Shown here one piece after another: positions 1-6,817 of a stretch of DNA of 26,401 bases. The DNA is from Candidatus Brocadiia bacterium. GTDB taxonomy: Bacteria; Planctomycetota; MHYJ01; WSZJ01. The DNA lies in NCBI GenBank assembly GCA_013360825.1, contig JABWAY010000008.1, positions 1-26,401 of the forward strand. The letters are read 5' to 3'. The position numbers were made by a program, and so were the translations under genes. Positions within the stretch are counted from its first letter, which is position 1; the number at the start of each line of letters is the position of its first letter. Below the pieces are notes generated by a model. It searched no databases and was not told the origin of the DNA. It worked only from the letters and a program-made list of their open reading frames with translations.

Positions 1-315
1 CCCCGCCCCCAGCGCCCCGCCCCGCGGCCGGAACCCGAACCCGCCACCCCGGCCGCCGCGAGCCGTTCCAGCGCCGATTTCGTCGCCCCCGCTCATCCCC
101 CGACCGCCGTCGTCCAGCCCTCCTTCCTCCTCGAAACCGCGCCGGTCCCGGGCGCCGCGTCCCTCTCCTACGCCCAGGACGACCGGTTCCAGTACCGCTC
201 CCAGGTCGGAGATCTCCTGAAGCGCGGCGAAAAGCTCCAGGCGGTCAACCTGCTCCGCCAGAAGACGGGAGCGTCGCTCCTCGAGGCGCTGAAGCAGATC
301 GAGACGTGGGGATAG
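1..315 (+). CDS. C-terminal end of a protein with an L7/L12-like terminal helix motif (5'-truncated)
   Basis: Frame 1 is open from the window edge to a TAG at 313-315, giving 104 residues. The first ~55 residues are a Pro/Ala-rich, probably disordered linker. The last ~33 read LLKRGEKLQAVNLLRQKTG followed by a short helix ending in EALKQIETWG. This pattern (K..AV..LR..TG..L.EA) resembles the C-terminal helical motif of ribosomal protein L7/L12, which also occurs as a small add-on module in unrelated bacterial proteins. The Pro/Ala linker argues against a true ribosomal L7/L12. The function of the whole protein cannot be told because its N-terminal part lies outside the window. The gene ends 83 bp before the next one on the same strand. 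Confidence 0.65.
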   Translation, partial: PRPQRPAPRPEPEPATPAAASRSSADFVAPAHPPTAVVQPSFLLETAPVPGAASLSYAQDDRFQYRSQVGDLLKRGEKLQAVNLLRQKTGASLLEALKQIETWG

Positions 316-398
316 ACCGGGGTCGGCCCGCCGGAAATCCCTTTCCGTCCCCGTCCGCGCGGAGAGAATGACGCCCCTTCTCACCAGGGAGACCTGAC

Positions 399-1571
399 AT
401 GGCAAAGCAGGACGGCACGGGGCCCTACAAAAAGCGCAAGATCGACCCGGTCGGCATCCGGCGCGGAATTTCCGCGGCGGACCTGATCGACGGCTACTAC
501 CTGGCGTACAACTCCGCGCGACTCAAAGAGGCGGCGCAGCTCCTCGTGAAGAAGGTGCTGGAGCCGGACGTCACGGTCGGGGTTTCCCTGAGCGGAGCGC
601 TCACCCCCGCCGGGCTCGGCGCGGGCGTCCTGATCCCGCTGATCGAGGCCGGGTTCATCGACTACATCGTCTCGACCGGCGCGAATCTCTACCACGACAT
701 CCATTTCGGCATCGGGTACGACCTTTTCGAGAGCACGCCGTTCGTGGACGACGTGGATCTCCGGAAGCGGAAGCTGATCCGGATCTACGACATCGTGTTC
801 GACCAGGACGTGCTGCTCGACAGCGACGCGTACGTGCGGCGGGTCTGCCGGCAGCCGGAGTTCCAGAAGACGATGGGGACGACGGAGCTGCACTGGCTGC
901 TGGGGAAGTACGTGGACGCGACGGAGAAGGCGCTGGGGATGAAGCGGCGGTCGCTTCTGGCGGCCTGTTACCGGGCGGACGTCCCGATTTTCACGCCGGC
1001 GCCGGGGGACGGGACGATCGGGATGAACATTGCGGCTGCGGAGCTCACGGGATCGGCGCTGAAGCTGGACATGACGCGCGACATCTGTGAGAGCGCCGCG
1101 TACGTCTACGACGCGAAGGCATCGGGCGGGAAGTCGGCGGTCCTGATCCTGGGCGGGGGAACGCCGAAGAACTACATGCTCCAGACCGAGCCGTTCATCC
1201 AGGAGATCCTGTACGTGAACGAGAAGGGGCACGACTACTTCATCCAGATCACGGACGCGAGGGCGGACACGGGCGGGCTGTCGGGGGCGACACCGAACGA
1301 GGCGGTGACGTGGGGGAAGGTGGACCCGGAGCAGCTGCCGGATTCGATCGTCTGCTACACGGACTCGACGATTGCCGCGCCGCTGCTGGCGGCGTACATG
1401 CTTTCCCGGCACAAGCCGCGGGCGCTGAAGCGGCTGTACCGGAGGCGGGAGGCGGTGGTCGGGGCGCTGGTGAAGGCGGGGGCGAGGCAGAAGAAGCGGA
1501 TTCTGGGGGTTGAGCAGCGGATGGCCGGGCATGTGACGGGGAAGGGGCGCGGGGGGAACCGCGGGCGGTAG
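399..1571 (+). CDS. Deoxyhypusine synthase-family protein (bacterial DHS-like, probable polyamine enzyme)
   Basis: This 390-residue protein belongs to the deoxyhypusine synthase (DHS) family. Members bind NAD and transfer the aminobutyl group of spermidine; the eukaryotic and archaeal enzyme modifies eIF5A. Visible family features are STGANLYHD (92-100), the glycine-rich GGGTPKNY (252-259) and TWGK with Lys307, which aligns with the catalytic lysine in the WGK motif of human DHS. Length is close to the family's usual ~350-390. The ATG at 399 follows AGGGAG (386-391), which supports this start. Bacteria normally lack eIF5A, so the substrate is probably not a translation factor. A homospermidine-synthase-like or other polyamine aminobutyl/agmatine transfer role is the likelier reading, but that is inference. 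The C-terminal tail (about 370-390) is basic and Gly/Arg-rich. The gene stands apart from the downstream respiratory operon (173 bp gap). Confidence 0.88.
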   Translation: MAKQDGTGPYKKRKIDPVGIRRGISAADLIDGYYLAYNSARLKEAAQLLVKKVLEPDVTVGVSLSGALTPAGLGAGVLIPLIEAGFIDYIVSTGANLYHDIHFGIGYDLFESTPFVDDVDLRKRKLIRIYDIVFDQDVLLDSDAYVRRVCRQPEFQKTMGTTELHWLLGKYVDATEKALGMKRRSLLAACYRADVPIFTPAPGDGTIGMNIAAAELTGSALKLDMTRDICESAAYVYDAKASGGKSAVLILGGGTPKNYMLQTEPFIQEILYVNEKGHDYFIQITDARADTGGLSGATPNEAVTWGKVDPEQLPDSIVCYTDSTIAAPLLAAYMLSRHKPRALKRLYRRREAVVGALVKAGARQKKRILGVEQRMAGHVTGKGRGGNRGR

Positions 1572-1744
1572 GGGGGTACCAGCCTCAGCCGATCCGTCTT
1601 GAGACTTGTCTTTTTCCCGGAGTTGAGCAAAATGACCCGGGCGCGGCCTGCTCGGGCCCGATTTCCGCTGGAACCGGATGGCACGATACATGCAGACCAA
1701 CGGGGACAGCACTCGTTGTCTTTTCCGAGCCCGGGGGGGTCACC

Positions 1745-2272
1745 GTGAGCGAGCATCCTGAAACGCCCGTCCCGCCTCAGGAGGACGGGGAACTGGATCG
1801 GCGGGGGTTCCTCGCCCGCGCATCCGCCTATGCCATGGGCGCGGGCCTCGTCACGAGCTACGGCTGCTTCGCCGCCATGGCGGGGCGCTACCTCTACCCG
1901 GCCAGGCCGGCGCCGAAGGCCTGGATGTATGTCGCCGAAGTCGCGGGATTCGGGGTCGGTTCCTCGCTGACCTACACCGCCCCGGACGGCGCGACCGTGG
2001 CCGTCGCGCGCCAGAAGTCCGCCGGGAACGTGGACGACTTCATCGCGCTCTCCAGCACCTGCCCGCACCTGGGATGCAAGGTCCACTGGGAGGGCCAGAA
2101 CCAGCGTTTCTTCTGCCCCTGCCACAACGGCGTCTTCGATCCGTCGGGGGCGCCGGTCTCGGGGCCCCCGTTCGAGGCCGGGCAGTCGCTGCCCCGCTTC
2201 CCGCTGCGCATCGAGGGCGGGCTGCTCTACATCGAGGTGGGGCTCGAGGGCCTGCCGACGGGGGAGGAATAG
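1745..2272 (+). CDS. Rieske [2Fe-2S] protein of a cytochrome b complex
   Basis: This 175-residue Rieske iron-sulfur subunit passes one electron from quinol at the Qo site of cytochrome b to a high-potential cytochrome. Both cluster-binding boxes are complete: CPHLGC (Cys106, His108, Cys111) and CPCHNG (Cys124, Cys126, His127). The Cys111/Cys126 pair would form the usual disulfide. The N-terminus has a twin-arginine-type sequence DRRGFLAR (Arg19-Arg20) followed by a hydrophobic stretch to about 48, as expected for a Tat-inserted membrane anchor. The start is GTG at 1745, preceded by a G-rich tract that could serve as ribosome binding site. Only 3 bp separate its stop from the cytochrome b start, and the octaheme cytochrome follows, so the three are very probably one operon and one complex. 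Confidence 0.93.
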   Translation: MSEHPETPVPPQEDGELDRRGFLARASAYAMGAGLVTSYGCFAAMAGRYLYPARPAPKAWMYVAEVAGFGVGSSLTYTAPDGATVAVARQKSAGNVDDFIALSSTCPHLGCKVHWEGQNQRFFCPCHNGVFDPSGAPVSGPPFEAGQSLPRFPLRIEGGLLYIEVGLEGLPTGEE

Positions 2273-2275
2273 GCG

Positions 2276-3322
2276 ATGGGCATCTCCTCCTGGCTGAAGG
2301 AGCGCATCCCGGTCAGCGGCGACCAGCTGCGGGAATTGACGAACGAGCCCGTCCCGAATCACCTCCGCCACTGGTGGTTCTGCCTGGGCGGGACCCCCGC
2401 CTATCTGTTCGTGATCCAGATCGTGACCGGGATCCTGCTCGCCTTCTACTACGAGCCCTCCTCGCGCACGGCCTACAACTCGGTGAAATACATCACCGAC
2501 GAGGCCGCGTACGGGTGGTACTTCCGCTCCGTCCACAAATGGGGCGCGACGCTCATGATCGCGGCGGTGATCCTGCACCAGATGCGGGTCTTCTTCACCG
2601 GCGCGTACCGGAAACCGCGCGAGCTGAACTGGATGATCGGGATGTGCCTGCTCCTCCTCACGCTGATCGCCGGGTTCACGGGGTACTCCCTCGTCTATGA
2701 ACAGCTCAGCTACTGGGGGACGACCGTCGGGGCCAACATCGGGGCGTCCGTCCCCGTGGTCGGGGATCTCTCCAAGCAGATGCTCCTCGGAGGCGAGACC
2801 TACAACGAGCGCACGCTCTCGCGGCTCTACATCATCCATGCGGCCATCCTGCCGGTCCTGACGATCGTCCTCCTGGGACTCCACATCACGCTGATCCGCC
2901 TCCAGGGAGTCTCCGAGCTCAAATTCTCCTCGGAGAAGGAAGGCGAACCCGCCCACTTCAATTTCTTCCCCGATCACCTGCTCACCGAGATCAAGATCGG
3001 GCTCGTCCTCATGATCCTGCTCTCCGTGCTCGCCACGGTCCTTCCGGCCACGCTCGGCCCCCGCGCGGATCCGCTCTCCACGCCGGAGGTCATCAAGCCC
3101 GAGTGGTTTTTCTACGTCGCCTTCCGCTGGCTCAAGCTCTTCAGCGGCACCTTCGCCGTCATCACCACCGGATTCATCGTGTTCACCATGTTTGTCTGGC
3201 CCTTCATCGACTCGTTCCTGCGCCGCAGGAAGGGACTGGAGGAGGCCAGCGTCTGGGTCGGGATCCTCGCCGTGCTGTCGATCGTGGGTCTGACGGTCTG
3301 GGAAGCTGCGGTCGCACATTAG
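2276..3322 (+). CDS. Cytochrome b, b6-type fused to subunit IV-like domain
   Basis: This 348-residue integral membrane cytochrome b is the quinol-oxidising core of a Rieske/cytochrome b complex. The four heme-b ligands are His87/His101 and His188/His203. The second pair has 14 residues between, the spacing of b6-type proteins. PEW (275-277) is the Qo-site motif and lies in the C-terminal part that corresponds to subunit IV, so b6 and subunit IV are one polypeptide with about seven or eight membrane segments. Cys36 in the CLGG motif (36-39) sits where cytochrome b6 has Cys35, the covalent anchor of the extra heme c-n/c-i. A third high-spin heme at the Qi side is therefore likely, by homology. 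It lies between the Rieske and octaheme genes with gaps of 3 and 10 bp. Confidence 0.93.
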   Translation: MGISSWLKERIPVSGDQLRELTNEPVPNHLRHWWFCLGGTPAYLFVIQIVTGILLAFYYEPSSRTAYNSVKYITDEAAYGWYFRSVHKWGATLMIAAVILHQMRVFFTGAYRKPRELNWMIGMCLLLLTLIAGFTGYSLVYEQLSYWGTTVGANIGASVPVVGDLSKQMLLGGETYNERTLSRLYIIHAAILPVLTIVLLGLHITLIRLQGVSELKFSSEKEGEPAHFNFFPDHLLTEIKIGLVLMILLSVLATVLPATLGPRADPLSTPEVIKPEWFFYVAFRWLKLFSGTFAVITTGFIVFTMFVWPFIDSFLRRRKGLEEASVWVGILAVLSIVGLTVWEAAVAH

Positions 3323-3332
3323 AGGTGATGCC

Positions 3333-4937
3333 ATGACACTGGAATCGAAGCGCCGGGTGATTTTCTTTCTCGGCATGCTGTTCCTGACGTCGCTGATTTT
3401 CGTCCAGTGGATGGAGGTCACGCGGAAACGGCAGGAGGCGGGGCTGGACGACGCGCATGTCTCCGTTCCGGCGGCCTCGAAGGGCTGCGTCGACTGCCAC
3501 ACGGACAACACGCCGGGGATCGTGTCGCACTGGAAGGGGAGCACGCACGCGAAGAAGGGGGTGGGGTGTCTTGAGTGTCATGCGGCGGACCCTGCCGACG
3601 CGGACGGATATCCCCATTACGGGAAGCACATCGCGACGATCGTGTCGCCGATGGACTGTTCGAAGTGTCACGTGACGGAGGGGAAGGAGTTCGCGACCAG
3701 TCACCATGCGAAAGGCGGGAGGATTCTCGCGTCGCTGGACAACTATCTGGCGGAGGTGGTGGAGGGGGCGCGCGTCCCGTTCAATCCGCACTCGAAGACG
3801 CTGGGGCGCAGCCACGAGTCGGAGAAGGTGAACGGCGGGGCGAGCGTCGAATCGGGGTGCAAGCAGTGCCACGGGAGTCAGGTGGCGCTGGTCGCGACGG
3901 ACGGATCGCTGATCACGATGGCGGACCTGAAACCGGGCGAGGACGGAAAGCCGACGAACACGGCGATCCTGCAGAAGATCCAGAAGGACGGGAAGGGGAA
4001 GCCCGTGCTGCACAGCAGCACCTGGCCGAACACCGGGATCGGACGCATCAATCTCGACGGGTCGCTCGGCTCCTGCTCGGCCTGCCACAGCCGGCACGAT
4101 TTCTCGCCGCGGCGGGCGCGCCAGCCGGAGAACTGCGGGAAGTGCCACCTCGGGCCGGACCATCCGCAGGAGGAGATCTACAACGAGTCGAAGCACGGGG
4201 TCGCCTACCGGGACCTGCGGGACAAGATGAACCTCGACTCCCGGACCTGGGTGCTCGGCAAGGACTACAGCGCGGCGCCGACCTGCGCGACCTGTCACAT
4301 GAGCGGCCATTCCCGGAACGGCGGCAAGGTGACCCACGATCCCGGCGAACGCATCAGCTGGACGAACCGCCCGCCGATCAGCCAGGTCATGGACACGGAC
4401 AAGAACCACGCCGTGATCCTGGAGACCGATCCGGAGAAGCGCCGGGCGCTGATCGCGGATTCCTGGGAGGCGAAGCGGAACCGGATGAAGGACGTCTGCT
4501 CGCACTGCCACGCCCCGGACTACGTGAACGGCTTCTACCAGCAGTACGACGACCTGGTCCGGCTGTACAACGAGAAGTTCGCGAAACCGGGGACGGCGAT
4601 CATGACGGAGCTGAAGAAGCAGGGGCTGCTGACCAAGGCGGACTTCGACGAGGAGGTGGAGTGGGACTGGTACTACCTCTGGCACCACGAGGGGCGGCGC
4701 GCGCGTCACGGCGCGTCCATGATGGCCCCGGACTACACGCACTGGCACGGCATGTTCGAGGTGGCGGAGCGGTGGTACACGAAGTTCATCCCGCAGGTGC
4801 GCGAGATCGTGGACCACGCGAAGAAGGACGGCAGGGATGAGAAGGCGAAGGCGGTGGAACAGGTCGTCGAGGAGATCATGAACCGGGCCGAGCACCGGTG
4901 GCAGAAGGAGCCGCCGAAGCCGCCGGAGCCGAAGTAA
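3333..4937 (+). CDS. Membrane-anchored octaheme c-type cytochrome, HAO-like
   Basis: This 534-residue protein has one N-terminal membrane segment (about 9-25) and eight CxxCH heme-c motifs beginning at Cys52, Cys79, Cys109, Cys176, Cys248, Cys268, Cys318 and Cys389. Number, spacing and the C-terminal WHGMFE block (471-476) fit the octaheme hydroxylamine oxidoreductase (HAO) family, which interconverts small nitrogen compounds in the periplasm. All motifs end in His; there is no CxxCK as in NrfA or octaheme nitrite reductase. Tyr468, in PDYTHWHG, is placed where the HAO tyrosine that crosslinks the catalytic heme would be expected, but alignment is needed. The start at 3333 follows GAGGTG, which overlaps the cytochrome b stop. 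The basic, Pro-rich tail is probably disordered. It is the only c-type cytochrome in the operon, so it probably accepts electrons from the Rieske protein or feeds the cytochrome b complex. Confidence 0.88.
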   Translation: MTLESKRRVIFFLGMLFLTSLIFVQWMEVTRKRQEAGLDDAHVSVPAASKGCVDCHTDNTPGIVSHWKGSTHAKKGVGCLECHAADPADADGYPHYGKHIATIVSPMDCSKCHVTEGKEFATSHHAKGGRILASLDNYLAEVVEGARVPFNPHSKTLGRSHESEKVNGGASVESGCKQCHGSQVALVATDGSLITMADLKPGEDGKPTNTAILQKIQKDGKGKPVLHSSTWPNTGIGRINLDGSLGSCSACHSRHDFSPRRARQPENCGKCHLGPDHPQEEIYNESKHGVAYRDLRDKMNLDSRTWVLGKDYSAAPTCATCHMSGHSRNGGKVTHDPGERISWTNRPPISQVMDTDKNHAVILETDPEKRRALIADSWEAKRNRMKDVCSHCHAPDYVNGFYQQYDDLVRLYNEKFAKPGTAIMTELKKQGLLTKADFDEEVEWDWYYLWHHEGRRARHGASMMAPDYTHWHGMFEVAERWYTKFIPQVREIVDHAKKDGRDEKAKAVEQVVEEIMNRAEHRWQKEPPKPPEPK

Positions 4938-5001
4938 GCCGGAGCCGGACCCTCCCGCCGCCGCCGCGCGGGGGAGGGGCGCGGAGAGACCGCGCGGTCC
5001 G

Positions 5002-5031
5002 CCCGGGCGAAATCACTTCACCCCGCCCGGG
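5002..5031 (+). terminator. GC-rich hairpin after the cytochrome operon
   Basis: CCCGGGCG (5002-5009) and CGCCCGGG (5024-5031) are perfect inverted arms around a 14-base loop. A second weaker hairpin (CCCTCCC 4950-4956 with GGGAGGG 4972-4978) lies just before it. Neither is followed by a clear T-run, so this could be a Rho-independent terminator of a T-poor type or a leader structure of the next gene, which starts 50 bp later. Confidence 0.35.
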
Positions 5032-5081
5032 GTTCCGCCATAAACTTTTCCCTAACTCCCCGCGCTGCGCGAGATTCCCCG

Positions 5082-6656
5082 ATGACTCCCTTCCTCAGCG
5101 GACCTCCGTCCGTCCGCCTCGTGAACGCTTTTCACCGTCCTTTCGAGAACGCGGTGGCGACGGCTCGGACCTGCTACTCGGCGAAGGGGATCATCACGCC
5201 GGAGGAGGTGGGGGGGGACCGGGAGAAGTCGGAGGAGAAACGCGCGGAGAAGGCGGGGCGGCGGGATTCGCTGGCGCGGTCGATCTACGAGGCGGGGCAC
5301 CACACGACGCTGCAGCACGCGCATTTCCAGTTCGCGCTCGACCGGGTGAGCCGGCACTGCATCTGGGCGTTTCTGCATTCGCACCCGTTCTACAACTCGG
5401 AGCAGGTGAGCCAGCGGTACGTGGAGGTGAAGGAGGGGTATTACGCGGTCCCGCCGCTGACGGGGGAGGCGCTGCGGCTCTACACGGACACCTGCGACGC
5501 GCAGGTGCGCTGCTACCAGAAGCTGATCGGCGTGCTGACGCCGATGGTGGGGGAGGAGTACTACCGGCGTTTTGCGGGGAGGCGGACGAATCCGAAGTAC
5601 GACCGGGAGGTGAAGAAGAAGGCGCAGGAGACGGCGCGGTACGTGCTGCCGGTCTCGATTTTCGCGTACATGTACCACACGGTGTCGGGGCTGACGCTGC
5701 TGCGCTACTGGCGGATGTGCGAGCAGCCGGACGCGCCGGCGGAGACGCGGGCGCTGGTCGGGCTGATGGTGGAGGAACTGCTGCGCGCGGATCCGCTCTT
5801 CAAGGTGATCCTGGAGGAGCCGGTTCCCGAGGCGGAGCTGCCGGAGACGGCGATTCAGCAGCGGTGGCGGTCGTCCGCGAAGGAATTCTGCGGGGAGTTC
5901 GACGCGAAGCTGGGCGGGCGGACATCGGCGCTGACGGGGTGGAAGACGGACAACGAGCGGGGGCTCGCGGACGCGGTGCGCGAGGTGTTCGGGCTGCCGG
6001 AGGGGCGGATGACCGACGACGACGCGATCGCGGCGGCGCTGGACCCGCGTTCGAACCGGTGGTTCGGGGAATCGATGAACGTGACGACGCTGTCCCACCT
6101 GTCGCGGACGCTTCACCATCCGTCGTTCACGTTCCGCAAGAAGCTCTCGCACACGGCGGACTCCCAGGACCAGCGGCACCGGATGACGCCGGCGTCGCGG
6201 CCGGTGCTGCTGGCGCATCTGCACGACGAGCCGGACTATGTGGCGCCGGAGATTCTCCGGCTGTCTCCGGACGGGGACCGGCTGTTCCGGGAGGCGATGG
6301 ACCGTGGGTGGGACGCGTTCGCGCGGTTGAAGGCGATGGGGGTGCCCGGGGAGTTCGCGCAGTACGTGCTGCCGAACGCGGTGTCGGTGAGGTTTTCGGA
6401 GTCGAGCGACCTGCTGAACCTGCACCACAAGCTCAAAGCGCGGCTCTGCTACAACGCGCAGGAGGAGATCTGGCGGGCGTCGAAGGACGAGGCGGAGCAG
6501 ATCCGGGAGGTCAATCCCCGGATCGGCCGGTACCTGCAGCCGCCGTGCGGGCTGCGGTGGATGGCGGGGATCAAGCCGAGCTGTCCGGAGGGGGACCGGT
6601 ACTGCGGGATTCCGGTGTGGAAGATTGAGATGAAGGACTACGTGCGGACGATCTGA
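5082..6656 (+). CDS. Double-length ThyX-family protein (FAD-dependent thymidylate synthase-like)
   Basis: At 524 residues this protein is about twice a typical ThyX (roughly 220-300), and both halves look ThyX-like. The first half (about 10-240) has AGHHTTLQHAHFQFALD, then HPFYNSEQVSQRY (101-113), which matches the later part of the ThyX signature RHRxxSxNxxSxRY but has SHP instead of RHR. It also has the ARYVLP segment (185-190). The second half (about 335-480) repeats the order: LSRTLHHPSFTFR, then QRHRMTP (364-370) with an intact RHR but no SxRY, then YVLPNAVSVRF and NLHHKLKARLCYNAQEEI. The C-terminus has Cys489, Cys501 and Cys508, a possible metal site. ThyX makes dTMP from dUMP using methylene-tetrahydrofolate and FAD. 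Whether this protein does so, or is a folate/flavin enzyme of another kind, cannot be settled here. The start at 5082 has no strong ribosome binding site. Confidence 0.8.
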   Translation: MTPFLSGPPSVRLVNAFHRPFENAVATARTCYSAKGIITPEEVGGDREKSEEKRAEKAGRRDSLARSIYEAGHHTTLQHAHFQFALDRVSRHCIWAFLHSHPFYNSEQVSQRYVEVKEGYYAVPPLTGEALRLYTDTCDAQVRCYQKLIGVLTPMVGEEYYRRFAGRRTNPKYDREVKKKAQETARYVLPVSIFAYMYHTVSGLTLLRYWRMCEQPDAPAETRALVGLMVEELLRADPLFKVILEEPVPEAELPETAIQQRWRSSAKEFCGEFDAKLGGRTSALTGWKTDNERGLADAVREVFGLPEGRMTDDDAIAAALDPRSNRWFGESMNVTTLSHLSRTLHHPSFTFRKKLSHTADSQDQRHRMTPASRPVLLAHLHDEPDYVAPEILRLSPDGDRLFREAMDRGWDAFARLKAMGVPGEFAQYVLPNAVSVRFSESSDLLNLHHKLKARLCYNAQEEIWRASKDEAEQIREVNPRIGRYLQPPCGLRWMAGIKPSCPEGDRYCGIPVWKIEMKDYVRTI

Positions 6657-6759
6657 CGGTTGAGGCGGGGGAGGGGTGGCGGCCGGCGCGGCGGGCGGTG
6701 GGGCGCGGCAGGCCTGGGAGGGGGGGCTCTCTTCGAGAAAAACTGAGAATCGTGTGGCG

Positions 6760-6795
6760 TTGAGTCGCTCTATACATTATATATTATAAAGTATA
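6760..6795 (+). promoter_or_regulatory. AT-only palindrome overlapping a likely promoter
   Basis: In very GC-rich surroundings, TATACATTATA (6771-6781) and TATAAAGTATA (6785-6795) form inverted arms with 10 of 11 positions complementary around a TAT spacer. TTGAGT (6760-6765) and TATTAT (6782-6787), 16 bp apart, give a plausible sigma-70-type promoter running through it. This suggests an operator for a repressor of the downstream symporter, or simply an AT-rich core promoter. Confidence 0.5.
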
Positions 6796-6817
6796 AGCGA
6801 TTCGAGGGGACGATCTC

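Noticed and set aside
1572..1744. Search for a promoter or leader element before the Rieske operon
   Set aside because: No convincing promoter pair, hairpin or riboswitch-like structure was found, only a G-rich tract just before the GTG start.
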